A DNA stretch of 64,000 nt from Oscillospiraceae bacterium (GTDB lineage: Bacteria > Bacillota > Clostridia > Oscillospirales > Oscillospiraceae): positions 1 through 64,000 of the forward strand of contig SVKX01000003.1 in assembly GCA_015068225.1 (NCBI GenBank), in the 5' to 3' direction. The notes below the pieces were generated by a model, which ran no database searches, had not been told where the DNA came from, and saw nothing but the letters and a program-made list of their open reading frames with translations. A program made the translations under genes and the position numbers. Below, one piece after another: positions 1 to 7,420 of the stretch (positions are counted from its first letter, which is position 1; the number at the start of each line of letters is the position of its first letter).

Positions 1-137
1 TTATTTTTTGGTTTCTTGGTGTTTTTATACCTCATTCTATACCTTTTTCGAAAAAGTCAAAAAGCCCCAAAAACCCTGTAAAATAAAGGATTTTTAAAAC
101 TCTTGGTGAATACTTGACACGTGGAGATGATTTAGGT

Positions 138-193
138 CGTATTGTGATTCCCAAAGAAATCAGACGCACGCTCCGCATCCGTGAGGGAGACCC
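138..193 (+). repeat. 56-bp direct repeat, copy 1 (spoVT fragment, att-like)
   Basis: Identical base for base to 1678-1733 inside spoVT. The upstream flank still encodes D-D-L-G in the same frame but with AT-rich synonymous codons (GAT GAT TTA GGT versus GAT GAC CTC GGG), so the homology is older or longer than the identical core. After 193 the sequence diverges at once and the frame runs on only to a stop at 269. There is no start codon, so this is a gene fragment. Confidence 0.8.
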
Positions 194-257
194 CTTACTG
201 ACAACATTGACACCAATCGACCGCTTTTGCCTAGCGATACATAGCATAGTGAAACGA

Positions 258-290
258 GCAACGAGGTAAAAAAATACCTCGTTGCTTTTC
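258..290 (+). terminator. Rho-independent terminator
   Basis: Perfect 11-bp stem (258-268 pairing with 275-285), six-A loop, followed by TTTT. It separates the spoVT fragment from the UDG-like gene; the A-rich loop also lets it work weakly on the other strand. Confidence 0.7.
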
Positions 291-365
291 TTTATGTCCC
301 ATTTTTGCCACATTGTTGATTTTATAATCTGCATAGATTATAATTTAGAAAAAGAGGTGATGTAT

Positions 366-1076
366 GTGGAACTGAATCGTGTTGAACTGGCGTTAAAGGA
401 AATATATGACGGCTGGCAATTGGGAAATGAATGTGAAAACAACGGTTATTCCGCAATGTTCCGTATGGGATACCCTGATGAATACATAGATAGCGGCAGA
501 CCCCTTCTGATGTATGTGGGGCAAGAGGATTTAAACGGAAATAAGGGCAAGACCCAAGAGTGGATAAGAAAGTACCAAACGATTCAGCGAGCCGAGAATA
601 ATGAGTTAGACCCTGACGAAAAGGTTAGATATTCTCCGTTCTGGGTGCTGTATCGCACATTTTGTGATATGGGTTACAATAGCCTATGGAACAATTTAGA
701 CAAATTATTAAAGCTTGCGAAAAAGGAAACAAAACCCCTTGAGAGAGAGGCCGCGGTTGCGTTTAACGCACCGTATGGCGAAGAGGGAATCTCTGTCTTG
801 CAACGAGAAATCAATCTGTTGAAACCCAAAGTAATTGTGTTCGCAATCGGCCCAAGAGAAAAGTATAGAGCATCTTTGGCATCGGCATTTTCGATTGACG
901 TTTCGTTGTTGTATCCGTACAGACCAACTCGCCAAAACTGTGTAAATGACATATCCTCGCTTTTAGGATTAAAGGATACTATTGTTTTGTGGACTTATCA
1001 CCCGAATTATCTCAGCAGAGGAAAATTAAAAGACGAGGCTACTCAAAAATTTAGAAAGCTTCTTAGTATAAAATAA
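366..1076 (+). CDS. Uracil-DNA-glycosylase-superfamily-like protein
   Basis: Protein of 236 aa with AT-rich codon use. A GTG start is chosen because GAGGTGAT, a long match to the anti-Shine-Dalgarno sequence, ends three bases before it; an in-frame ATG at 360 overlaps that site. Residues 51-55 read VGQED, resembling motif A of UDG enzymes (GQDPY), and residues 212-218 read HPNYLSR, resembling the motif B loop (HPSPLS). A central LKPKVIVFAIG segment fits the fold's beta strand. The canonical D-P-Y-H residues are not all present, so glycosylase activity is not assured. It is followed without a gap by a Toprim gene. Function is unknown; a nucleic-acid role in element biology or defence is inference. 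Confidence 0.6.
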   Translation: MELNRVELALKEIYDGWQLGNECENNGYSAMFRMGYPDEYIDSGRPLLMYVGQEDLNGNKGKTQEWIRKYQTIQRAENNELDPDEKVRYSPFWVLYRTFCDMGYNSLWNNLDKLLKLAKKETKPLEREAAVAFNAPYGEEGISVLQREINLLKPKVIVFAIGPREKYRASLASAFSIDVSLLYPYRPTRQNCVNDISSLLGLKDTIVLWTYHPNYLSRGKLKDEATQKFRKLLSIK

Positions 1077-1093
1077 TGGGAGGGCTAAATATT

Positions 1094-1561
1094 ATGTACG
1101 ATATTGAAAAAATGCTGGCAGAGGGCAGAACAATTTTTCCTGTTGTTGACCATAACGGACAGATTGTTGGCGCAGTTGGCAGAAGCCAAAACGCACAACC
1201 AAAGTATAAATGCGTTGGCAAAGGTTTTGTGGGAAATGTTCTTACCGATAATAAAGTAATTGTTTTAACAGAAGGTTTTATTGATGTGCTTGTGGCACAG
1301 GCCCAAAAAGTCAATAATGTTTTGAGTGTTGTTGGTGAAGTTGCAAATGATGCAATCCAGGCTTTCAAAGAGCGCAATAAAACAATTATTCTATTTTTTG
1401 ACCAAGACGAATACGGAAAAAGACAAGCGGAAAAATTGGCAAAAAGAATGGCAGAAACAGGCTTAGCAGTATATATCTTCGAAACAGATGCTGCCGTTGA
1501 TATGTTGCAATACTTAATGCTGGGACATTCTGCAGAAAGTATTTTGAATATTATTAAATAA
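1094..1561 (+). CDS. Small Toprim-domain protein (DnaG-like fold)
   Basis: Protein of about 155 aa. ATG 1094 is preferred because GGGAGGG lies nine bases upstream; an alternative ATG at 1076 overlaps the upstream stop codon (TAATG). The C-terminal two thirds match a Toprim domain: VLTEGFIDVL carries the conserved glutamate and ILFFDQDEYGKR carries the D-x-D metal motif, as in DnaG primases and phage primase/helicases. There is no zinc finger, RNA-polymerase basic domain or helicase, so it is not a full primase. Together with the UDG-like neighbour it forms a tight two-gene unit. Whether it cleaves, joins or only binds nucleic acid cannot be told. Confidence 0.65.
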   Translation: MYDIEKMLAEGRTIFPVVDHNGQIVGAVGRSQNAQPKYKCVGKGFVGNVLTDNKVIVLTEGFIDVLVAQAQKVNNVLSVVGEVANDAIQAFKERNKTIILFFDQDEYGKRQAEKLAKRMAETGLAVYIFETDAAVDMLQYLMLGHSAESILNIIK

Positions 1562-1570
1562 TTGTCCCAA

Positions 1571-1599
1571 GTATAAAACCCTTATGTTTACAGATACTA
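1571..1599 (+). promoter_or_regulatory. Candidate sigma-G/sigma-F type promoter of spoVT
   Basis: GTATA (1571-1575), 17 bases, then GATACTA (1593-1599). This fits the Bacillus sigma-G pattern GHATR-N17/18-CATNHTA except for the first base of the -10. SpoVT is a known sigma-G regulon member, and the predicted start lies about 30 bases before its ATG. Confidence 0.5.
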
Positions 1600-1635
1600 A
1601 CAGCGTAATTTGTAAATTAAAGGAGATAGATATAT

Positions 1636-2178
1636 ATGAAAGCTACTGGTATCGTCCGTCGGGTGGATGACCTCGGGCGTATTGTGATTCCCAAAGAAAT
1701 CAGACGCACGCTCCGCATCCGTGAGGGAGACCCGCTGGAGATCTACACGGAAAAAGACGGGGGCGTGATCTTCCGCAAGTATTCCCCCATGGGCGATCTG
1801 CAGGATTTTGCGGCGCAAATGTGCGAGGCCATTGGTACCAATACCGGCCACATTGCCGCCGTGTCGGACAGAGATGCCATCATTGCCCTCCACGGCGCGC
1901 CCCGGCGGGAGCTGATGGACAAATCCAACACCGAGGAGCTGGGCAAGCTCATGGAGCAGCGCCGGAACTACCGCTATGAAAGCGGAGGCAAGCGGATTCA
2001 GGCGGCAGAGGGCGCGGACAAATATCATCTGGGCGTGGCGGCGCCGATTCTGTCCCAGGGGGATCTGATGGGCTGCGTGATGCTGCTGCTCACCGATGGG
2101 GATGCCCCTCTGGCAGAGCCGGATCAGAAGCTGGCCCAGACAGTGGCGGAGTTTCTGGGAAAACAAATGGAAAGCTAA
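1636..2178 (+). CDS. spoVT: Stage V sporulation protein T, AbrB-family regulator
   Basis: Forespore transcription factor of 180 aa, the usual family length. Residues 1-50 form the swapped-hairpin AbrB DNA-binding domain (GRIVIPKEIRRTLRI motif); the rest is a GAF-like domain expected to bind a small signal. In Bacillus it tunes the sigma-G regulon and spore germination. AAAGGAGA lies eight bases before the ATG. Bases 1678-1733 are repeated exactly at 138-193, so the gene's 5' end is an apparent integration target, yet the reading frame is intact and followed by its own terminator. Confidence 0.95.
   Translation: MKATGIVRRVDDLGRIVIPKEIRRTLRIREGDPLEIYTEKDGGVIFRKYSPMGDLQDFAAQMCEAIGTNTGHIAAVSDRDAIIALHGAPRRELMDKSNTEELGKLMEQRRNYRYESGGKRIQAAEGADKYHLGVAAPILSQGDLMGCVMLLLTDGDAPLAEPDQKLAQTVAEFLGKQMES
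1678..1733 (+). repeat. 56-bp direct repeat, copy 2 (inside spoVT)
   Basis: Identical to 138-193. It covers the codons of the conserved AbrB hairpin, a strongly conserved stretch suited to act as an attachment core. Confidence 0.8.
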
Positions 2179-2180
2179 AA

Positions 2181-2212
2181 AAGGGCGGTTTATGACCGCC
2201 CTTTCTTGTTTT
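2181..2212 (+). terminator. Rho-independent terminator of spoVT
   Basis: Nine-bp stem (AAGGGCGGT / ACCGCCCTT), five-base loop, then a T-rich tail; three bases after the spoVT stop codon. Confidence 0.85.
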
Positions 2213-2234
2213 TCGGGAAAAAGGCGGTCAGCCA

Positions 2235-2263
2235 TTGAAACATAGGCTCAAATCTGCTACAAT
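2235..2263 (+). promoter_or_regulatory. Sigma-A promoter of murI-udk
   Basis: TTGAAA (2235-2240), exactly 17 bases, TACAAT (2258-2263). Predicted start about 38 bases before the murI ATG. Confidence 0.75.
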
Positions 2264-2307
2264 AACAAAAATGAGCGCTTTTGGCGCAAAAAGAAGCTGG
2301 TGAGAGC

Positions 2308-3075
2308 ATGAACAGCAAAAGCGATTACATCGCCGTTTTTGATTCCGGCGTGGGCGGTATCAGCGTCCTGCGGCAGCTTCGTGCCCAGATGCCCAAGGAG
2401 CGGTTTCTCTATTACGGGGATTCTGCCAATGCCCCCTATGGCACGCGGACGGCACAGCAGATCCGGCAGCTGGTCATGGCAGTCAGCGCCGATCTGATGG
2501 ATCGTGGCTGCAAGGCGCTGGTGGTTGCCTGCAATACGGCTACCGCTGCCGCCATCGATCTGCTGCGGCAGACCTGGCCGGACCGGATCATTGTGGGCAT
2601 TGAGCCGGCGCTGAAGCCGGCGGCGGAGCATTTCCCCGGGGGCTGTGTCGGCGTGCTGGCCACGCCGGTGACCTTGCGGGAGGAAAAATTCCAGCATTTG
2701 ATGCAGCTTTGTCAGGGAAAGTGTCAGATCATCCAGATCCCGGCACCGGGGCTGGTAGAGCTGGTGGAGCAGGGAAAAGCAGTAAGCCCTGATGCCGAGG
2801 AGTTATTGCGGCCGCTGCTGGAGCCGTTAAAAGGAAAGCTTCAGGCGCTGGTGCTGGGCTGCACCCATTATCCTTTTGCTGCCCGGAGCATCCGGGCGAT
2901 CCTTGGAGATTCTGTGGCACTGCTGGACGGCGGCGAGGGCACAGCCCGGGAGACCCGCCGGCGGCTGGAGCAGGCAGGCCTTTTGTGGGACGGACCGGGG
3001 GAAATCCGGTTTGAAAGCAGCCTGCCGGGGGATGGGATCCTCTCCCTTTCCCGCAGCCTTTTGGAGCAGGAATGA
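2308..3075 (+). CDS. murI: Glutamate racemase
   Basis: Cytoplasmic cofactor-independent enzyme converting L- to D-glutamate for peptidoglycan. The 255 aa match the family. The two catalytic cysteines are visible at C75 (VVACNTATA) and C185 (LGCTHYPF), with the N-terminal FDSGVGG motif intact. ATG 2308 is used because the conserved N-terminus begins right after it; an upstream in-frame TTG at 2281 would add nine poorly conserved residues. It is first in a short operon with udk, which starts 21 bases after its stop. Confidence 0.95.
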   Translation: MNSKSDYIAVFDSGVGGISVLRQLRAQMPKERFLYYGDSANAPYGTRTAQQIRQLVMAVSADLMDRGCKALVVACNTATAAAIDLLRQTWPDRIIVGIEPALKPAAEHFPGGCVGVLATPVTLREEKFQHLMQLCQGKCQIIQIPAPGLVELVEQGKAVSPDAEELLRPLLEPLKGKLQALVLGCTHYPFAARSIRAILGDSVALLDGGEGTARETRRRLEQAGLLWDGPGEIRFESSLPGDGILSLSRSLLEQE

Positions 3076-3096
3076 CTTTTGACGGAGGAGCAGAGG

Positions 3097-3726
3097 ATGG
3101 ATAAGGATTTTCTGGTCATTGGCATTGCCGGCGGAACCGGCAGCGGAAAGACTACATTGATGAAAAACATCATCCAGCGCTTTGGAGATGTGGTCACCGT
3201 CATCAGCCACGATAATTACTACAGGCGTCACGACGAGCTGACCTACGAGGAAAGGTGTCTGCTCAATTACGATGAGCCGGCGGCCTTTGAAACGGAGCTG
3301 ATGACTGCTCATCTGGATCAGCTCCGGCAGGGCAATGCCATAGAGTGCCCGGTGTATGATTTTACCGTCCATAACCGCAGTGATGAGACGGTGACCATCG
3401 TCCCCAAGAAGGTGATTCTGGTGGAGGGCATTCTGATTTTCGCCGACGAGGCACTGCGCAAGCTTATGGATATAAGGATCTTTGTGGATACGGACGCGGA
3501 CATCCGGCTCTGCCGCCGGATCAAGCGGGATGTGAACAAGCGGGGGAGAACCCTGGAATCGGTGCTGACCCAGTACCAGACCACTGTCAAGCCCATGCAC
3601 GAAAAGTATGTAGAGCCCAGCAAGCGGTACGCCGATCTGGTGGTGCCCGAGGGCGGAAAAAATGTCATCGCACTGGATATGATCCTGGGCCGCATTCAGC
3701 GGCATCTGGACAAAACTGATAATTAA
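3097..3726 (+). CDS. udk: Uridine kinase
   Basis: Phosphorylates uridine and cytidine to UMP and CMP in pyrimidine salvage. Protein of 209 aa with the P-loop GGTGSGKTT at residues 12-20 and the DNYY motif (S-H-D-N-Y-Y) of uridine kinases. ATG 3097 is preferred because GGAGGAG lies just upstream and the homologous region starts there; a TTG at 3079 is the alternative. The gene follows murI closely and precedes the YhcH-family gene by 19 bases, so all three may be co-transcribed. Confidence 0.93.
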   Translation: MDKDFLVIGIAGGTGSGKTTLMKNIIQRFGDVVTVISHDNYYRRHDELTYEERCLLNYDEPAAFETELMTAHLDQLRQGNAIECPVYDFTVHNRSDETVTIVPKKVILVEGILIFADEALRKLMDIRIFVDTDADIRLCRRIKRDVNKRGRTLESVLTQYQTTVKPMHEKYVEPSKRYADLVVPEGGKNVIALDMILGRIQRHLDKTDN

Positions 3727-3745
3727 GAAAAGGAAGGTACATATT

Positions 3746-4186
3746 ATGATCGTCTGTCCGTTTAATGAGCTGAAGCGCTATGAAAGCATCATCCCCGGCT
3801 TGCAGGAGGCCATGGAAGCCATTGAAAAGCTGGATTCTCTGGAGCCTCGCACAGTGCCCCTGTCCGGCGGCAACAAGATTCTGGTTCAGGCCGGCACTAC
3901 CAAAAATGCCGCTGACTGCCTGACCGAAGCCCATCGGGAGTATCTGGATATCCAGTATATTCTGGAGGGTGAAGAGGTGATGGGCTGGGCTCCTGTGAAG
4001 TCGCTGACCCCCGCCGAGGAATTCAACACTGCCAAGGATAAGGGCATGTACGCAGGCGCGGTGGACTTTATGACCATCCGGGCCGGCTACTGCTATGTGG
4101 TGTTCCCCGAGGACGGCCATATGCCCGGCGTCCATCTGGACGAGCCTAAGAATTACCGCAAGTTGGTGGTAAAGCTGAAGGTCTGA
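3746..4186 (+). CDS. YhcH/YjgK/YiaL family protein (DUF386)
   Basis: Protein of 146 aa, full length for this cupin-like family, which includes EbgC and sialic-acid or sugar-catabolism accessory proteins. Family signatures include the conserved H-R-E-Y-L-D-I-Q-Y segment and the FPEDGHMP metal-site region, with histidines expected to hold a metal ion. Members are thought to act on sugar anomers or intermediates, but the substrate here is not evident: neighbours are udk and an unrelated membrane protein. AAAGGAAGG lies nine bases upstream of the ATG. Confidence 0.85.
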   Translation: MIVCPFNELKRYESIIPGLQEAMEAIEKLDSLEPRTVPLSGGNKILVQAGTTKNAADCLTEAHREYLDIQYILEGEEVMGWAPVKSLTPAEEFNTAKDKGMYAGAVDFMTIRAGYCYVVFPEDGHMPGVHLDEPKNYRKLVVKLKV

Positions 4187-4251
4187 CCAGGGCCTGTAAT
4201 TGGAATTTAAGGAAATTTCAAAAATTGGGGCAGACAACCGGGCAAAAGTGT

Positions 4252-4259
4252 GCTATACT
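4252..4259 (+). promoter_or_regulatory. Extended -10 promoter of the DUF3810 gene
   Basis: TGC-TATACT (TGn extended -10, TATACT at 4254-4259). No good -35 at 17 bases. About 47 bases before the TTG start. Confidence 0.45.
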
Positions 4260-4305
4260 ATGAATGTTATTCTTTTTTCACTTTTGCAGTTAAGGAGGTT
4301 TTCCT

Positions 4306-5472
4306 TTGAAATATTGGCGCGGATATATTATGGCGGCCATTTTTGTGGCCATTTCCTGGGTGCTGGGAGAATTCGCCAAGGCCCATACGGAGCTTGTGGA
4401 TATGGTGTATCCCTATGTTACCCGCATCGTCCAAACCACTCTTGCGGACTGGACCTCCGGCACAAGCCTGGTGTTGTGGCAGCTTCTGGCGGTGGTGCTG
4501 GGCGTTCTGGTGCTGGCATCCATCGTAGTGATGATCATCCTGAAGTGGAATCCTTTCCAGTGGCTGGGTTGGGTGCTGGCCGGCGCCAGCTGCCTGTGGA
4601 TGCTTCATACAGGAATGTATGGCCTGAATAATTACGCAGGTCCTCTGGCGGATGATATTCGTCTGAATGTCACCTCTCCTCTGGTTTCCGATATCGTAGA
4701 GGCAACTACCTATTTCCGGGATATGGCCAACAAACTGGCGCTGGAAGTGCCCAGAGATGAAAACGGCGATCCCGATTACCCCACCTTTGAAGAGCTGGCG
4801 GAAATGGCCGGAGACGGCTTTGAGGTCCTCACCTATCAGGAGGCCATGTCCGTATTTGCCGGCTCTACTAAGCCGGTGAAAAAGCTGGAATGGGCGGATA
4901 TGTACAGCTCCATGGGCATTGCGGGTGTTTCTATGCCCCTGACCGGCGAAGCTGCAGTCAACCCCAATATTCCTGAGGTGGGCATGCCCTTTACCATGTG
5001 CCATGAAATGGCCCATAGAATGTGCATTGCCTTGGAGCGGGACGCCAATCTGGCGGCATTTTTGTCCTGCCGGGCAAATCCGGATCCCATTTTCCAGTAT
5101 TCCGCTTATTTTATGGCCTACCGGTACTGCTATAGCGCCCTGACAAGCACCAATACCAGCACTGCGGACAATGCGGCAAAGGTCATTGAGGCTGGTCTGA
5201 ACGATACGGTAAAAAAGGATATCGAGTCCTATAACGCCTACCTGATCGCCAGTTTGGATCAAAAGGCCACCGATTTTGCCAATCAGGTCAATGACACCTA
5301 TATCAAGGTCAGCGGCGATGAATCCGGTGTCCGGTCTTATAGCGAGGTGTGCGATCTTCTCATCAGCTGGTATCTGCAGGAGATCTACCTGCCGGCCCAT
5401 CAGGATGAAAAGGTAGAATTTGATCCGCTGGATAAGAATCAGGTCTTTAAAAATGAAAGCAGTGGTGGCTGA
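4306..5472 (+). CDS. DUF3810 membrane metalloprotease-like protein
   Basis: Protein of 388 aa starting at TTG, supported by AAGGAGG seven bases upstream. The N-terminal 105 residues carry a start-proximal hydrophobic segment (about 5-22) and two membrane segments (about 55-80 and 84-100). The rest is probably outside and carries a zincin motif HEMAH at 233-237 with a downstream ER-DANLAAF segment that may give the third zinc ligand. This matches DUF3810. Such proteins are predicted zinc proteases of unknown substrate in Firmicutes and Bacteroidota. rsmG begins two bases after its stop codon, so the two genes are translationally coupled. Confidence 0.8.
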   Translation: MKYWRGYIMAAIFVAISWVLGEFAKAHTELVDMVYPYVTRIVQTTLADWTSGTSLVLWQLLAVVLGVLVLASIVVMIILKWNPFQWLGWVLAGASCLWMLHTGMYGLNNYAGPLADDIRLNVTSPLVSDIVEATTYFRDMANKLALEVPRDENGDPDYPTFEELAEMAGDGFEVLTYQEAMSVFAGSTKPVKKLEWADMYSSMGIAGVSMPLTGEAAVNPNIPEVGMPFTMCHEMAHRMCIALERDANLAAFLSCRANPDPIFQYSAYFMAYRYCYSALTSTNTSTADNAAKVIEAGLNDTVKKDIESYNAYLIASLDQKATDFANQVNDTYIKVSGDESGVRSYSEVCDLLISWYLQEIYLPAHQDEKVEFDPLDKNQVFKNESSGG

Positions 5473-5473
5473 T

Positions 5474-6175
5474 ATGGACATCATGGGCCAAACTCTCCGG
5501 GAAGGGCTTCCGGCACTGGGGCTGGAGCTGAGTGAGGATTGCCAAAAAACCTTGTGCGCCTTTGGCGAGGCGGTGGTCAAGCAGAACGAGGTCATGAATC
5601 TGACTGCCATTACAGAGCCGTCGGCAGTGGCAAAGCTCCATCTTCTGGACAGCCTGACGGTGCTGACCGCAGCAGATCTGCGGGGCAAGCGGGTGATCGA
5701 TGTGGGCTGCGGCGCGGGATTTCCCGGTGTGCCGGTGGCAATCGCCTGCCCCGAGGCGCAGGTGACCCTGCTGGACAGTCTGGGCAAGCGGGTAAAATGG
5801 CTGGAAACGATTTTGCCTCAGCTGGGCGTGACGGCCCGGTGCGTTACCGCCCGTGCGGAAGAGGCAGTAAGCCAATGTCGGGAAAGCTATGATTTTGCCC
5901 TGTCCCGTGCAGTGGCCCGGCTGAATATTCTGCTGGAGCTGACAGCCCCTTATGTAAAAGTGGGCGGCGCTGTGCTGGCCATGAAGGGCGCAGCCGCCCG
6001 GGAGGAGCTGGAAGAGGCAAAATCTGCCATCAAAAAGCTGGGGCTGAAGATAGAGGAAGTGAAGGATTTTTCCGTCGACGGGGCGACCCATTCGGTGATC
6101 GTCCTGCGAAAGGTTTCTCCCACGCCCAATGCCTATCCCCGGCGCTACGCTAAGATCAAGCAAAGCCCTCTGTAA
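5474..6175 (+). CDS. rsmG: 16S rRNA (guanine527-N7)-methyltransferase
   Basis: Methylates G527 of 16S rRNA using SAM; loss gives low-level streptomycin resistance in other bacteria. Protein of 233 aa with the SAM-binding motif VIDVGCGAGFPG near residue 70 and the N-L-T-A-I segment typical of GidB proteins. ATG 5474 aligns with the usual N-terminus and lies two bases after the upstream stop; ATG 5453, overlapping the previous gene, is possible. No strong ribosome-binding site is seen, consistent with coupling. It ends at a terminator, so it is separated from hrcA. Confidence 0.93.
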   Translation: MDIMGQTLREGLPALGLELSEDCQKTLCAFGEAVVKQNEVMNLTAITEPSAVAKLHLLDSLTVLTAADLRGKRVIDVGCGAGFPGVPVAIACPEAQVTLLDSLGKRVKWLETILPQLGVTARCVTARAEEAVSQCRESYDFALSRAVARLNILLELTAPYVKVGGAVLAMKGAAAREELEEAKSAIKKLGLKIEEVKDFSVDGATHSVIVLRKVSPTPNAYPRRYAKIKQSPL

Positions 6176-6185
6176 ATTTTATAGG

Positions 6186-6217
6186 AACATCCCTGCTTTT
6201 TGCAGGGGTGTTTTTTC
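6186..6217 (+). terminator. Rho-independent terminator after rsmG
   Basis: Eleven-bp stem (AACATCCCTGC / GCAGGGGTGTT, one G-U pair) with a T-rich loop and a run of T residues. Confidence 0.85.
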
Positions 6218-6266
6218 TTTGCATACAATCTGAGGAAATGTTCAAAAATATTTCAAAAAGCACCTC

Positions 6267-6295
6267 TTGACAAGTTTAGCACTCTCTGGTATAGT
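6267..6295 (+). promoter_or_regulatory. Sigma-A promoter of the hrcA operon
   Basis: Consensus -35 TTGACA (6267-6272), 17 bases, -10 TATAGT (6290-6295). The spacer contains half of an operator, so the repressor would compete directly with RNA polymerase. Confidence 0.85.
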
Positions 6296-6302
6296 GTGCT
6301 TA
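6276..6302 (+). promoter_or_regulatory. Second, degenerate CIRCE-like operator
   Basis: TTAGCACTC, nine bases, GTGTGCTTA: one perfect arm and one arm matching 7 of 9 consensus bases. It overlaps the -10 element and shares three bases with the perfect CIRCE immediately downstream. Confidence 0.55.
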
Positions 6303-6326
6303 GCACTCAAGGGTATGGAGTGCTAA
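6300..6326 (+). promoter_or_regulatory. CIRCE operator (HrcA binding site)
   Basis: TTAGCACTC-N9-GAGTGCTAA, a perfect match to the CIRCE consensus, lying between the -10 element and the hrcA start. HrcA should bind here and repress the whole chaperone cluster until heat or misfolded protein titrates GroEL. Confidence 0.97.
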
Positions 6327-6341
6327 GAAAGGAAGGAAGCC

Positions 6342-7403
6342 ATGGAACTGAGCGAACGGAAAAAGAAGGTCTTGCGCTCCATCGTAGACCTGTATATCCG
6401 GACTGCCGAGCCAGTGGGCTCCAAGGCCATTGCCGAGCTTCCGGACATGAATTACTCCTCTGCCACCATCCGTAATGAAATGGCAGAGCTGACCACCCTG
6501 GGCTATCTGGAGCAGCCCCACACCAGCGCCGGACGCATCCCGTCCCCCGCGGGCTACCGGCTGTATGTGGATGAGCTGATGGCGGACTACCGCCTGAGCA
6601 TGGACGAGGCCCATTCCATCAACTCTGCCATCGAAGAGAAGATGCAGCGGGTGGACAAAATGGTGGAAAAGGTGGCCCGGCTGGTATCTCAGGCCACGGA
6701 TCTTCCGGCCATTTCTGTTGCCTCCCGTCAGGGCGGCGCCACGGTAAAGCGGTTTGAATTGATTCAGCCAGGCCCGGGAAGCATCATTCTTGTGGTCATG
6801 CTCAGCTCGGATGAGGTTGTCAACAAGCTGATCAAGTTGCCGGTGCAGGTAGGGGAAACAGAGCTGAAGCTGTTGTCGGCCCTGCTCAATGCCACCATGA
6901 CCGACCTGAGCGCGGAAGAATTCACCGCCGGTCTTATGGAGCGGGTGATGAATTCCGCAGGAAGCGCCGCAAGTCTTGTGCCCGTGATCGTGGATTTCGT
7001 TACCGAGACATTGCGCCGCAGCGCAAGCACCAATATGGCAGTGGCCGGTCAGGCAAGGCTCCTACAGCAGCCGGAGTACCGCAATATTGACAAGGCCCAG
7101 CGGATGCTCACCACATTGGATGAGGACGCTTTGAGCAACCTGCCGGCGGTGATGCAGAACGCCAACGGCACCAAGGTGCTGGTTGGACCGGAAAATGTGG
7201 CGGAGGAATTAAAGGATACCTCCGTAGTTATGACAAAATTCGACATCGGAGACGGCCTGCAGGGCATGATCGGCGTGGTAGGTCCTACCAGAATGGACTA
7301 TGCCAAGGTCACCGCCCGGCTGAGCTACTTCGCCGAGAGTCTGAGCAAGATGTTTGCCAAACCCGAGCAGGCGCAGCTGCCCCAGCCGGAAGATGAAAAA
7401 TGA
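6342..7403 (+). CDS. hrcA: Heat-inducible transcription repressor HrcA
   Basis: Repressor of 353 aa, normal length. The N-terminal winged-helix (about residues 1-75, containing TIRNEMAEL and the TSAGRIPS motif) binds the CIRCE site located 16 bases upstream of its own ATG, giving autoregulation. The remainder is the GAF-like dimerisation domain with an inserted segment. First gene of hrcA-grpE-dnaK-dnaJ. The start is fixed by GGAAGGAAG just upstream and by the conserved N-terminal region. Confidence 0.97.
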   Translation: MELSERKKKVLRSIVDLYIRTAEPVGSKAIAELPDMNYSSATIRNEMAELTTLGYLEQPHTSAGRIPSPAGYRLYVDELMADYRLSMDEAHSINSAIEEKMQRVDKMVEKVARLVSQATDLPAISVASRQGGATVKRFELIQPGPGSIILVVMLSSDEVVNKLIKLPVQVGETELKLLSALLNATMTDLSAEEFTAGLMERVMNSAGSAASLVPVIVDFVTETLRRSASTNMAVAGQARLLQQPEYRNIDKAQRMLTTLDEDALSNLPAVMQNANGTKVLVGPENVAEELKDTSVVMTKFDIGDGLQGMIGVVGPTRMDYAKVTARLSYFAESLSKMFAKPEQAQLPQPEDEK

Positions 7404-7420
7404 TCCAGGAGGCATAGATC

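Larger units (their letters stand above)
1..365. other. AT-rich left end without a convincing gene
   Basis: No supported coding region. The stretch is clearly AT-richer than the rest of the window. It holds a 3'-truncated spoVT fragment (about 118-193) and a terminator-type hairpin (258-290). The first 60 bases contain a short palindrome (CTTTTTCGAAAAAG) and, read on the minus strand, a GGTATAGAATGAGGTATA-like sequence, which could be arm-type sites of an integrative element lying further left. That last point is inference. Confidence 0.5.
118..1620. mobile_element. AT-rich integrated islet next to spoVT (putative attachment-site accretion)
   Basis: Two AT-rich genes lie between a partial copy of the spoVT 5' coding region (138-193) and the intact spoVT gene, whose bases 1678-1733 are identical to it over 56 bp. 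Base composition drops sharply compared with the neighbouring chromosome and codon use is AT-rich. Direct repeats formed from the start of a target gene are typical of tyrosine-recombinase elements that integrate into the 5' end of a gene and restore it. No integrase is inside the islet, so it may be a remnant or a cis-mobilisable unit beside a larger element to the left. The outer boundaries are uncertain. Confidence 0.45.

Noticed and set aside
32..334. Possible minus-strand gene covering the spoVT fragment at the left end
   Set aside because: It reads the spoVT fragment backwards and crosses a terminator hairpin; no family resemblance or start site.
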